A DNA stretch of 64,000 bases from Alphaproteobacteria bacterium (lineage in GTDB: Bacteria > Pseudomonadota > Alphaproteobacteria > Rhizobiales > Rhizobiaceae): NCBI GenBank assembly GCA_016861165.1, contig BOKV01000002.1, positions 1 through 64,000 of the forward strand, read 5' to 3'. The notes under the pieces are model-generated. The model had not been told where the DNA came from, did no database searches, and worked only from the letters and a program-made list of their open reading frames with translations. Of the stretch, positions 44,393 to 54,000 are shown piece after piece; within the stretch, counting starts at the first letter, position 1, and each line of letters opens with the position of its first letter. Made by a program: the position numbers and the translations under genes.

Positions 44393-44863
44393 ATGCCTTT
44401 TGGAAAACTTTTCGCGCTACTCGCGATTTCGCCTTTGCTGACTGCCGGGCTTCCTGCCGAAGCCCTCGCCGACATCGGCGGTAAATCGGTACATTTGGTC
44501 TATCGTTGGCAGCACCATATTTGCAATGCCAGCCGCTGCAAATGGGGCAATCGTATCAAGCCAACAATTAACATTTATATTTCGAAGGACAGAAAGACCA
44601 TTTATGATTACTCTGGTAATAACAGCGGATACGTGTACAAAGTCGGGATACGGGACAAGGACGGCATCCTGTACACGGTCAATGGAAACACTATCACCTT
44701 CAACCTCACTGGGAGCGACGGATACTCGGGAACCATGACCAATACGATCTCCGGCTCGACATGCTCGGTGAATATGCGCACTACGTCTCCGGGCGTCACG
44801 CTTCGCTACAAGATATGGGACGTGAGTTGCAAGGTCAGCGAAGGCAACATATTCGCCAGGTAA
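44393..44863 (+). CDS. AT-rich orphan secreted protein
   Basis: A 156-residue protein I do not recognise. A signal peptide is clear (FALLAISPLLTAGLPAEALA, cleavage near residue 27). The mature part is rich in Thr, Ser, Tyr, Asn and Gly with alternating strands, has cysteines in HHICNASRCKWGN and near the C-terminus (GSTCSVN, WDVSCKV) that could form two disulfides, and looks like a small beta-sandwich. Base composition is visibly AT-richer than every neighbour, with codons such as ATT, TAT and AAT that are rare elsewhere, which suggests transfer. It lies just upstream of tRNA-Arg(CCT). Confidence 0.75.
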   Translation: MPFGKLFALLAISPLLTAGLPAEALADIGGKSVHLVYRWQHHICNASRCKWGNRIKPTINIYISKDRKTIYDYSGNNSGYVYKVGIRDKDGILYTVNGNTITFNLTGSDGYSGTMTNTISGSTCSVNMRTTSPGVTLRYKIWDVSCKVSEGNIFAR

Positions 44864-44983
44864 GCCGTCCGGCGCTCGAACCCTGATGTCGACGTGAACC
44901 GTGCGGCCGATACGTCGGTGACTCGCCGCCGGTCACCCGTGCCGCAGCGCCGTCCGCATCGCTTGGCGTGGTAAAATTCCGGG

Positions 44984-45012
44984 TTGGCGCGGCGCGCCGG
45001 CTCCGCTATTTG
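44984..45012 (+). promoter_or_regulatory. Promoter of tRNA-Arg
   Basis: TTGGCG (44984-44989) and TATTTG (45007-45012) are 17 bases apart; the expected start near 45019 is only a few bases before the mature tRNA. Confidence 0.6.
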
Positions 45013-45022
45013 TCTGATGGCT

Positions 45023-45099
45023 GGTCCCGTAGCTCAGCAGGATAGAGCATCAGATTCCTAATCTGAGGGTCACAGGTTCGAATCCTGTCGGGATCACCA
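45023..45099 (+). tRNA. tRNA-Arg (anticodon CCT)
   Basis: A 77-base cloverleaf with encoded CCA. Acceptor GGTCCCG pairs with CGGGATC (one G-T pair), D arm AGCTC/GAGC, anticodon loop TTCCTAA with anticodon CCT, and T arm ACAGG-TTCGAAT-CCTGT. tRNA-Arg(CCT) is a frequent integration site; the AT-rich orphan is on its 5' side, and no duplicate of its 3' end was found. Confidence 0.97.
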
Positions 45100-45178
45100 A
45101 CCCCGCCGTTGTGCGCGCCGGCACGCCCGGGCGGACAACGACGGTCCGTTCCGCTTGCCCCGTGGCGGAGATGGTTTC

Positions 45179-46159
45179 ATGCGGCTCTTTGCGCTCGGTG
45201 GCTCGCGCGACCTCGGCTCGGCCGTCGCCCAGGCGCTCGGCGGGGCCCTTGACCCGCACGAGGAGCGCGATTTCGAGGATGGCGAGCACAAGGCGCGCAC
45301 GCTCGTCGGCGTGCGCGGCGAGGACGTCTACGTGCTGCATGGCCTGGCCGGCGACGATGCGGCCTCGGCCAACGACCGGTTGGTGAAGCTGTTGTTCTTC
45401 CTGGCGGCCTGTCGCGAGAACGGCGCCCGGCAGGTGACGGCGATCGTCCCCTTTCTCGCCTATTCGCGCAAGGACCGGCAGACCAAGGCGCGCGACCCGG
45501 TGACGACGCGCTACGTCGCGGAGCTCTTCGAGGCGGTGGGCACGAGCCGGCTCGTCACGGTCGACGTGCACAATTTCGCCGCCTTCCAGAACGCGTTCCG
45601 CTGCGAGACCGTGCATCTCGACACGCGGCGGCTGTTCGCGCCGGTAATCGCGAGGATGGCCGGCGGCCGGCCGGTGACCGTCCTTTCGCCGGACGGCGGC
45701 GGCGTCAAGCGCGCGCAACTGCTCAAGGAGCGCCTCGAAGCCGACACCGACCTGAAGGTCGGCTTCGGCTTTCTCGAAAAGCGGCGCAGCCGCGGCGTCG
45801 TCTCGGGCGACCTGTTCGCCGGCGATGTCGCCGGCACCGCCGTATTCATCGTCGACGACATGATCTCCACCGGCGGCACCATGCTGCGCGCGGCGACCGC
45901 CTGCCGCGAGCGCGGGGCGACGGCGGTCCACGCGCTCGCCGCGCACGGCCTGTTTGCCGCCGGTGCCGATGCCCTGTTCGCCAGCGACGCCATCGACCGC
46001 ATCGTCGTCACCGACTCGGTCGCGGCGGCGGCGCGCGCGCAGGCGCGCCACCCGGCGGCGCGCATCGACATCGTGTCGGTGGCGCCGTTGATCGGCGCGG
46101 CGATCGAGTGCCTTGCCGGCGGCGGCTCGATCAGCGACCTCCTGGGGATGGAAAGCTAG
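45179..46159 (+). CDS. Ribose-phosphate diphosphokinase (PRPP synthetase) homologue
   Basis: A 326-residue member of the PRPP synthetase family: LFFLAACRENGARQVTAIVP, FLAYSRKDRQTKARDPVTTR, VDVHNFAAFQNAF, SPDGGGVKRAQLLKE, FLEKRRSRG and the PRPP loop VFIVDDMISTGGTM. Compared with housekeeping Prs (315 residues with DVGG and DDMIDTGGT) several signature residues differ, so this may be a second, specialised paralogue. ATG at 45179 starts the family-length protein. It converges on phaB. Confidence 0.85.
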   Translation: MRLFALGGSRDLGSAVAQALGGALDPHEERDFEDGEHKARTLVGVRGEDVYVLHGLAGDDAASANDRLVKLLFFLAACRENGARQVTAIVPFLAYSRKDRQTKARDPVTTRYVAELFEAVGTSRLVTVDVHNFAAFQNAFRCETVHLDTRRLFAPVIARMAGGRPVTVLSPDGGGVKRAQLLKERLEADTDLKVGFGFLEKRRSRGVVSGDLFAGDVAGTAVFIVDDMISTGGTMLRAATACRERGATAVHALAAHGLFAAGADALFASDAIDRIVVTDSVAAAARAQARHPAARIDIVSVAPLIGAAIECLAGGGSISDLLGMES

Positions 46160-46168
46160 GGCCGCCGC

Positions 46169-46891
46169 TCAAGCCAGATACTGCCCGCCATTGGCCGACA
46201 GCGTCGAGCCGGTGATGAAGCCCGCCTCCTCGGAGGCGAGGAACACCACGCAGCGGGCGATCTCGGCGGCCTCGCCTAGGCGGCCGACCGGGATCTGGGC
46301 GACGATCTTGGCGCGTATGTCCTCGGCCACCGCCATCACCATTTCGGTGGCGATATAGCCCGGGCACACCGCGTTGACGGTGATGCCGGCCCGCGCGCCT
46401 TCCTGCGCCAGCGCCTTGGTGAAGCCGATGTCGCCGGCCTTGGCCGCCGAATAGTTGGCCTGGCCGGCCTGGCCCTTCTGGCCGTTGATCGAGGAGATGT
46501 TGATGACGCGGCCGAACTTGCGCTCGCGCATGCCGTTCCAGACATTGTGCGTCATGTTGAACAGGCCGGTCAGGTTGGTGTCGATCACCGCGCTCCACTG
46601 CTCGCGCGTCATGCGGTGGAACATGGCGTCGCGGGTGATGCCGGCATTGTTGACGAGCACGTCTACCGGACCGAGCTCGGCCTCGATCAGGCCGATGCCG
46701 TTCGCGCAGGCGTCATAGTCGGCCACCGACCATTTGTAGACCGGGATGCCGGTCTCGGCCTTGAACTTCGCCGCCGCCTCGTCATTGCCGGCATAGTTGG
46801 CCGCCACCCGGTAGCCGGCGTCCTCGAGCGCCACCGAGATCGCCGCGCCGATACCGCGCGACCCGCCGGTGACGAGCGCCACTCGTGCCAT
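46169..46891 (-). CDS. phaB: Acetoacetyl-CoA reductase
   Basis: A 240-residue classical SDR that reduces acetoacetyl-CoA to (R)-3-hydroxybutyryl-CoA with NADPH for polyhydroxybutyrate. TGGSRGIGAAISVAL (cofactor loop), VNNAGITRDAMFHRM, the Ser/Tyr/Lys set in ISSINGQKGQAGQANYSAAK and the C-terminal GSTLSANGGQYLA identify PhaB. GGAGGAG precedes the ATG. phaA lies upstream on the same strand, separated by a perfect inverted repeat. Confidence 0.95.
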   Translation of the reverse strand: MARVALVTGGSRGIGAAISVALEDAGYRVAANYAGNDEAAAKFKAETGIPVYKWSVADYDACANGIGLIEAELGPVDVLVNNAGITRDAMFHRMTREQWSAVIDTNLTGLFNMTHNVWNGMRERKFGRVINISSINGQKGQAGQANYSAAKAGDIGFTKALAQEGARAGITVNAVCPGYIATEMVMAVAEDIRAKIVAQIPVGRLGEAAEIARCVVFLASEEAGFITGSTLSANGGQYLA

Positions 46892-46911
46892 GGAAATCTC
46901 CTCCCATTATC

Positions 46912-46965
46912 GCAGTCGGCAGTCGGAAGCAGGCAGCCGGACCACAATGCCCGACTGCCGACTGC
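46912..46965. repeat. Perfect 15-bp inverted repeat between phaA and phaB
   Basis: Left arm GCAGTCGGCAGTCGG (46912-46926) is the exact reverse complement of CCGACTGCCGACTGC (46951-46965), with a 24-base spacer. Each arm is itself two tandem octamer units, and a third degenerate unit (CCGATTGC) follows at about 46972. It lies just before the phaB ribosome binding site, so the message would carry a strong hairpin between the two cistrons. Confidence 0.9.
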
Positions 46966-46979
46966 CCACCGCCGATTGC

Positions 46980-48167
46980 CTAGTACATCGCCTCGACGCA
47001 CATCGCCACCCCCATGCCGCCGCCGATGCACAGCGTGGCGAGCCCCTTCTTGGCGCCGCGGCGCTTCATCTCGAACAGCAGCGTGTTGAGGATGCGCGCG
47101 CCCGAGGCGCCGATCGGGTGGCCGATGGCGATGGCGCCGCCATTGACGTTGACGATATCCGGGTTCCAGCCCATGTCCTTGTTGACGGCGCAGGCCTGGG
47201 CGGCGAAGGCTTCATTGGCCTCGACGAGGTCGAGGTCGTCGACCTTCCAGCCGGCCTTCTCAAGCGCCTTGCGCGAGGCCGGAATCGGCCCGGTGCCCAT
47301 GATCTGCGGGTCGACGCCGGCCGTCGCCCACGAGACGATGCGCGCCAGCGGAAGGATGCCGCGTCGCGCGGCTTCCGATTCGCGCATCAGCACCGTGGCG
47401 CCGGCGCCGTCATTGATGCCGGATGCGTTGGCGGCCGTCACCGTGCCCTCCTTGTCGAAGGCGGGTCTCAGCTTGGCCACGGCGTCGAGGGTGGTGCCGT
47501 GGCGGATATATTCGTCGGCATCGACCATCGTTTCGCCCTTGCGCGTCTTGAGCGTGACAGGAACGATTTCGTCCCTGAAGCGGCCGGCCTTCTGTGCGGC
47601 TTCCGCCTTGTTCTGCGAGGCCACCGCGAAGGCGTCCTGCTCGTCGCGGGTGAGCTGCCACTGGCGGGCCACGTTCTCGGCCGTGACACCCATGTGGTAG
47701 CCGTAGAAGGCGTCGGTCAGGCCGTCCTTGATCATGGTGTCGATCAGCTTCATGTCGCCCATCTTGACGCCGCCGCGCAGGTGCTGGCAGTGCGGCGCCA
47801 TCGACATCGACTCCTGGCCGCCGGCGACGATGATGTCGGCGTCGCCGGTGGCGATCTGCTGCATGCCGATCGCCACCGCCCGCAGGCCCGAGCCGCAGAA
47901 CTGGTTGAGGCCCCAGGCGGTCGTCTCCTGCGGGATGCCGGCGGCCATCGCCGCCTGGCGGGCCGGGTTCTGGCCTTGGCCGGCCGACAGTATCTGGCCG
48001 AGGATCACCTCGTCGACCTCCCGTGCCTCGACGCCGGCCCGCTCCAGCGCACCCCTGATCGCCACCGCTCCGAGCGCATGCGCCGGCGTATCGGCGAAGG
48101 CGCCGTTGAATGAGCCGACCGGCGTGCGCGCCGCGCTGGCGATGACGACAGATCCGTTTCCGCTCAT
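46980..48167 (-). CDS. phaA: Acetyl-CoA acetyltransferase (beta-ketothiolase)
   Basis: A 395-residue thiolase that condenses two acetyl-CoA to acetoacetyl-CoA. Catalytic residues are in place: nucleophile Cys in [11 protein letters not shown], His in [17 protein letters not shown] and the C-terminal Cys in [24 protein letters not shown] precedes the ATG at 48167. With phaB it feeds polyhydroxybutyrate synthesis; the synthase phaC is not in the window. Confidence 0.96.
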   Translation of the reverse strand: MSGNGSVVIASAARTPVGSFNGAFADTPAHALGAVAIRGALERAGVEAREVDEVILGQILSAGQGQNPARQAAMAAGIPQETTAWGLNQFCGSGLRAVAIGMQQIATGDADIIVAGGQESMSMAPHCQHLRGGVKMGDMKLIDTMIKDGLTDAFYGYHMGVTAENVARQWQLTRDEQDAFAVASQNKAEAAQKAGRFRDEIVPVTLKTRKGETMVDADEYIRHGTTLDAVAKLRPAFDKEGTVTAANASGINDGAGATVLMRESEAARRGILPLARIVSWATAGVDPQIMGTGPIPASRKALEKAGWKVDDLDLVEANEAFAAQACAVNKDMGWNPDIVNVNGGAIAIGHPIGASGARILNTLLFEMKRRGAKKGLATLCIGGGMGVAMCVEAMY

Positions 48168-48393
48168 GGAAATCTCCTCCTGAAGCTCGGGGGTTGTCCC
48201 GCAGACTAAGCGCTGTTTCGCATCCGCACAATCAACTAGAACGGTCGGCAGCCTTAATCAATGCGGAAAAGCCGGGCCTTGATTTCGCGCAAGCGAAGCG
48301 ACACGGAGCGCGCTGTCTCGTCATGGGAATTTTCGTCCAACCGTGCTAAAGGCGGCGCTCGATTGACGGCCGCCGCCGGCAGGGACTTGTCCG

Positions 48394-49647
48394 ATGACCA
48401 CCCACTATCTCAGCGCGCCACTGCCCCGCCACCGCACCGTCGCCGTCGATGTCGGCGGCGTCGTCGTCGGCGGTGTCGCCCCGATCGTCGTCCAGTCGAT
48501 GACCAACACCGACACGGCCGACATTGACGCCACCGTGCGCCAGATCGCCGAGCTCGCCCGCGCCGGCTCCGAGATCGTGCGCGTCACCGTCGACCGCGAC
48601 GAGGCCGCCGCCGCCGTGCCGCATATCCGCGACCGCCTGAGGAAACGGGGCGTCGGCGTGCCGCTGGTCGGCGACTTCCACTATGTCGGCCACAAGCTGC
48701 TCGCCGACCATCCGGCCTGCGCCGAGGCGCTCGACAAGTACCGCATCAATCCCGGCAATGTCGGCTTCCGCGACAAGAAGGATCGCCAGTTCGCCGCCAT
48801 TGTCGAGACGGCGCTGCGCCATGCCAGGCCGGTGCGCATCGGCGTCAACTGGGGTTCGCTCGACCAGGCGCTGCTGACCAGGCTGATGGACGAGAACCAG
48901 CAGCGGCCCGAACCGCTATCGGCGCGGCAGGTGATGCGCGAGGCGGTCGTCCAGTCGGCGCTGCTTTCCGCGGCGCGCGCCGAGGAGATCGGCCTGCCGC
49001 GTTCCAAGATCATCCTCTCGGCCAAGGTTAGCCAGGTTCAGGACCTCATCGCCGTCAACACCGAACTGGCCGCTCGCAGCGACTACGCCATCCATCTCGG
49101 CCTGACCGAGGCCGGCATGGACACCAAGGGCGTGGTGGCCTCGGTCGCCGCCATGGGCGTGCTGCTGCAGCAGGGCATCGGCGACACCATCCGCATCTCG
49201 CTGACGCCGGAGCCGGGCGGCGACCGCACCCGCGAGGTCAGGGTCGCGCAGGAGCTCTTGCAGACCATGGGCTTCCGCTCGTTCGTGCCGATCGTCGCCG
49301 CCTGCCCCGGCTGCGGCCGCACCACCTCGACCGTGTTCCAGGAACTGGCCGCCGACATCCAGGCCCACATCCGCGAGCAGATGCCGGTCTGGCGCGAAAA
49401 ATATCCCGGCGTCGAGGAGCTGAAGGTCGCGGTGATGGGCTGCATCGTCAACGGACCGGGCGAGTCCAAGCATGCCGACATCGGCATCTCGCTGCCCGGC
49501 ACCGGCGAACAGCCCGCCGCCCCGGTCTTCATCGACGGCAGGAAGGCGGCGACCCTGCGCGGGCCGACCATCGCCGAGGACTTCAAGACCATGGTGCTCG
49601 ACTATGTCGAGAGGCGCTACGGCCGCGCCGTCCGCAAGGCCGGCTGA
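48394..49647 (+). CDS. ispG: 4-hydroxy-3-methylbut-2-en-1-yl diphosphate synthase
   Basis: A 417-residue [4Fe-4S] enzyme of the MEP isoprenoid pathway. Diagnostic parts: [46 protein letters not shown], and the cluster cysteines in [15 protein letters not shown] and [20 protein letters not shown]. It supplies precursors used by ispA at the far end of the window. Divergent from phaA. Confidence 0.97.
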   Translation: MTTHYLSAPLPRHRTVAVDVGGVVVGGVAPIVVQSMTNTDTADIDATVRQIAELARAGSEIVRVTVDRDEAAAAVPHIRDRLRKRGVGVPLVGDFHYVGHKLLADHPACAEALDKYRINPGNVGFRDKKDRQFAAIVETALRHARPVRIGVNWGSLDQALLTRLMDENQQRPEPLSARQVMREAVVQSALLSAARAEEIGLPRSKIILSAKVSQVQDLIAVNTELAARSDYAIHLGLTEAGMDTKGVVASVAAMGVLLQQGIGDTIRISLTPEPGGDRTREVRVAQELLQTMGFRSFVPIVAACPGCGRTTSTVFQELAADIQAHIREQMPVWREKYPGVEELKVAVMGCIVNGPGESKHADIGISLPGTGEQPAAPVFIDGRKAATLRGPTIAEDFKTMVLDYVERRYGRAVRKAG

Positions 49648-49653
49648 ACGCCC

Positions 49654-49708
49654 GCTTCATCCCGCCGAGCGCCAGCGCGAGGCGGACAGGATGATGCGAC
49701 AAGACAAT
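49654..49708 (-). repeat. Dispersed intergenic repeat, copy C
   Basis: The minus strand reads TTGTCTTGTCGCATC, ATCCTGTCCGCCTCGCG, GCGCTCGGCGGGATGAAGC, the same architecture as copies at 14027-14079 and 16566-16615 in opposite orientation. It fills most of the 83-base gap between ispG and the MFS gene, starting seven bases after the ispG stop, so it may end both transcripts. Confidence 0.65.
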
Positions 49709-49730
49709 CGGACAGAGCCGAATTCTGGCG

Positions 49731-50909
49731 CTAGCCGTCGCGCGCGGCGTGGCGGGCAAGGCCCGACAGCGCCAGCACCACCGCCAGCAGCACGGCGAGC
49801 CCGGTGAAGATGGCGCCGAAGCCGGTCACTTCGCCGACGAAGCCGAGAAAGGTCGGTGCAAACAGCGCGCCCGAATAGCCCATGAAGGTGACCAGCGACA
49901 GGCCGATGCCGGGCGCCAGACCGGGAAGGTTGCCGGCGGCCGAGAACGCGATCGGCACCAGATTCGACAGGCCGATGCCGGCGATGGCGAAGCCGGCGAT
50001 GACCAGCGCCGCGTTGCCGCCGAGGCCGGCGACGGCGAGCCCCGCCATCGCGGTGAGCGCGCAGGCGCGCATGGTGGCGACCGGGCCGAAGCGCTCGCGC
50101 ACGCCGTCGCCCATGAAGCGCAGCAGCGCCATCGCCGCGGAAAAGGCGCCGAAGACGAAACCCGACTGCGTGATCGTGCCGTCCCGCTCGGCCCGCAGAT
50201 AGAGCGCGCCCCAGTCGAGCACCGCCCCTTCCGGGATCATCGCCATGAGCGCCATGATGCCGATCAGCCACGGCAGCGGGGTGAGCGGCAGTGCCACCCT
50301 GCCCCGCGCGCCGGACTTGTCCGGCCCGTCGTCGAGCACCAACGGCCACGCCGCGACCACCAGCACCAGCGCCACACCGGTGACGATGAGCGCATGGTCG
50401 GGCACGCCTAAGCGCTCGATCAGCCAGCCGCCGGCGCCGGCGCCGACGAGCCCGCCGAGGCTCCAGAAGCCGTGGCAGGACGACATGATCGCCCGGCGCT
50501 GCGCCCTTTCCGCGGCGACGGCACTGGCGTTCATGGCGACATCCATGCCGCCGACCGCCGCGCCGAGGAAGACGACGGCCATCACCGCGGTGGCGATGTC
50601 GGGCACCAGCGTCACGGCGAGGATGGTGAAGGCCGCCGCCAGCGCGCTGGCGCGCAGCACCCGGCGCGAGCCCTCGCGCGCGACCATGGCGCCGACCGCC
50701 GGCATCGCCATCAGCGAGCCGACGCCGAAGGCGACGATCATCATGCCGAGCTGCGATTCGGACAGGCCGAGGCGGGCGGCGAACTCGGGAATCTTCGGCG
50801 CCCAGCTGCCGACGGTGAATCCGTTCATGAAGAACAGGAGCGATACGCCGATGCGGGCGCGCGGGAACCGAACCGCGCCGCCGATCCCTGCCGCAACCGC
50901 CTGATCCAT
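49731..50909 (-). CDS. MFS transporter (YbjJ-like)
   Basis: A 392-residue major facilitator with about 12 hydrophobic helices. The N-terminal segment FFMNGFTVGSWAPKIPEFAA, the GVGSLMAMPAVGAMVAREGS loop, and AIMSSCHGFWSLGGLVGAG are typical of the YbjJ group. Substrate unknown. The ATG at 50909 gives family length. A copy of the dispersed repeat lies after its 3' end. Confidence 0.88.
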   Translation of the reverse strand: MDQAVAAGIGGAVRFPRARIGVSLLFFMNGFTVGSWAPKIPEFAARLGLSESQLGMMIVAFGVGSLMAMPAVGAMVAREGSRRVLRASALAAAFTILAVTLVPDIATAVMAVVFLGAAVGGMDVAMNASAVAAERAQRRAIMSSCHGFWSLGGLVGAGAGGWLIERLGVPDHALIVTGVALVLVVAAWPLVLDDGPDKSGARGRVALPLTPLPWLIGIMALMAMIPEGAVLDWGALYLRAERDGTITQSGFVFGAFSAAMALLRFMGDGVRERFGPVATMRACALTAMAGLAVAGLGGNAALVIAGFAIAGIGLSNLVPIAFSAAGNLPGLAPGIGLSLVTFMGYSGALFAPTFLGFVGEVTGFGAIFTGLAVLLAVVLALSGLARHAARDG

Positions 50910-51027
50910 GTCCACCCTCGCCCGCCGGAAGACGCCGCGCGGCGATTTAGAACGGATTTCCGCCCGCCTCAAACGGGTTTTCGGGTGCAACGATCACGAT
51001 CGGTGACCGGCGGACATGTGTCCCCCA

Positions 51028-54000
51028 TCACCCCGCATAGACCACCAGCAGGTCCTTGGCGTCGATCTGGTCGCCGGCCTTGACCAGCACTTCCGCGATC
51101 GTGCCGTCGCGTTCGGCGTGGATCGCCGTCTCCATCTTCATCGCCTCGATCGAGACCAGAACGTCGCCGGCCTTGACCGCCTGTCCGGCGGCAACCGCCA
51201 GTCCGGAGATGACGCCAGGCATCGGCGCGCCGACATGGGCCTCGTTGCCGGCCTCCGCCTTGCGCCGCTGGCGGCCGGCCGCCGCACCGTGCGCCCGGTC
51301 CGGCACCTTGACCCGGCGCGGCTGGCCGTTCAGCTCGTAGAACACCGTGACCATGCCGTCCTCGCGGGTCTCGCCGATGGCAAGGCAGCGGATGACGAGC
51401 GTCTTGCCCTGTTCGATGTCGACGAACACCTCCTGTTCGGCTTCGAGCCCGTAGAAATAGACCGGCGTCGGCAGCACGCTGACCGGCCCGTAGGTCTCGG
51501 CGGCCGCGGCGAAATCCGTGAACACCTTCGGGTACATCAGCCAGGAGGCGAATTCCCGCTCGCCGGCCTTGCGGCCGAGCTTGCCCTCCAGTTCCTTGCG
51601 CATGGCGCCGAGATCGGCTTGCGCCAGCAGCGCGCCCGGCCGCACCGTGTAGGACTTGTCGCCCTTCAGCGCCTTCTTCTGCAGGCCCCGCGGCCAGCCA
51701 CCGGGCGGCTGGCCGAGATCGCCGCGCAGCATCGAGACGACCGAATCGGGAAAGGCGATATCCTTGTCCGGGTTCTCGACATCGGCGACGGTCAGTTCCT
51801 GGCTCACCATCATCAGCGCCATGTCGCCGACCACCTTCGACGACGGCGTCACCTTGACGATGTCGCCGAACATCAGGTTGGCGTCGTGATAGGCGCGCGC
51901 CACCTCGTGCCAGCGCGTCTCCAGCCCGAGCGAGCGCGCCTGCTCCTTGAGATTGGTGAACTGGCCGCCCGGCATCTCGTGCAGATAGACCTCCGAGGCC
52001 GGCCCCTTCAGATCGCTTTCGAAGGCGGCATACTGGTTTCGCACCGCCTCCCAGTAGAACGAGATGCGGCGGATCCACTCCGGATCGAGGCCGGGGTCGC
52101 GTTCCGAACCCTTGAGCGCCTCGACGATCGAGCCGAGGCAGGGCTGCGAGGTGTTGCCCGACAGCGCGTCCATCGCCGCGTCGACGGCGTCGACGCCGGC
52201 CTCCACCGCCGCCAGCACGGTCGCCGCCGCGATGCCCGAAGTGTCGTGCGTGTGGAAGTGGATGGGCAAATCGGTCGCCTGCCTGAGCGCCCGGAACAGC
52301 ACCCGCGCGCCGGTCGGCTTGAGCAGGCCGGCCATGTCCTTGATAGCGATGATGTGGGCGCCGGCCCGCTCCAGTTCCCGCGTCAGCCCGACATAGTAAT
52401 CGAGGCCGTATTTCGGCCGGGCCGGGTCGAGGATGTCGCCGGTATAGCAGATCGCCGCCTCGCACAGCCTGCCCGTCTCGCGCACCGCGTCCATGGCGAC
52501 GCGCATGTTCTCGACCCAGTTGAGGCAGTCGAAGACGCGGAACAGGTCGATGCCGCCTTCCGCCGCCTGATGCACGAAATGGCGCACGACGTTGTCGGGA
52601 TAGTTGGTGTAGCCGACGCCGTTGGCGCCTCTGAGCAGCATCTGCAGCAGGATGTTGGGCGCGGCCTCGCGCACCCTGGCGAGCCGCTCCCACGGGTCCT
52701 CGGTGAGGAAGCGCATGGCGACGTCGAAGGTCGCGCCGCCCCAGCATTCGAGCGACAGCAGCCGCGGCAGGGCGCGGGCATAGGTGCCGGCGATGCGCGC
52801 GATGTCAAAGGTGCGCATGCGGGTGGCCAGCAGCGACTGGTGGCCGTCGCGCATGGTGGTGTCGGTGACCAGCACCGGCACCTGTTCGCGGATCCAGCGG
52901 GCGAATTTCTCCGGCCCCAGTTGGTCAAGCTTCTGCTTGCTGCCTGACGGCGGCGCGGCATCGATCCACGGCACCACCGGCGGCGCGGCATCGGCCTTGG
53001 GCCGCGCCCGGCCGCGCGCCTCCGGATGGCCGTTGACGGTCACGTCGGCCAGATAGGTGAGCAGCTTGGTCGCCCTGTCGCGCCGCCTGACCTGGGCGAA
53101 CAGCTCCGGCGTCGTGTCGATGAAGCGCGTGCTGTAGCTGCCGTCGCGGAAGCGGGGGTGACCGATGATTGCTTCAAGAAAGGTGAGGTTGGTCGCCACC
53201 CCGCGGATGCGGAACTCGCGCAGCGCGCGGTCCATGCGGGCGATCGCCTCGTCCGGCGTCGGCGCCCAGGCGGTGACCTTTTCGAGCAGAGGGTCGTAGA
53301 AGCGGGTGATCACCGCGCCCGAATAGGCGGTGCCGCCGTCAAGTCGGATGCCGAAGCCGGTGGCGCCGCGATAGGCGGTGATGCGGCCGTAGTCGGGGAT
53401 GAAGTTCTGTTCGGGGTCTTCCGTGGTGATGCGGCATTGCAGCGCATGGCCGTTGAGCCGGATGTTGGCCTGGACCGGCACGCCGGATTCCGGCGTGCCG
53501 ATCGCCTTGCCCTCGGCGATGTGGATCTGCGCCTTGACGATATCGATGCCGGTCACCTCTTCGGTGACCGTGTGCTCGACCTGGATGCGCGGGTTGACCT
53601 CGATGAAGTAGAAGGCGCCGGTGTCGGCGTCCATCAGGAATTCCACCGTGCCGGCGCCGACATAGGAAGTCGCCCGCGCGATTTTCAGCGCATGGCCGCA
53701 CAGCTCCTCGCGCCGGTCCGCCGAAAGGTAGGGCGCCGGCGCCCGCTCGACGACCTTCTGGTTGCGTCGCTGGATCGAACAGTCGCGCTCGAACAGGTGC
53801 ACGACATTGCCGTGCGCGTCGCCCAGCACCTGCACCTCGACGTGGCGCGCCCGCTCGATGAGCTTTTCGAGATAGACTTCGTCCTTGCCGAAGGCGGCCT
53901 TCGCCTCGCGCCGCGCCTCGGTCACCTCGCGGGCGATGTCGCCCTGGACGCCGATCGCCCGCATGCCGCGGCCGCCGCCGCCCCATGAGGCCTTGAGCAT

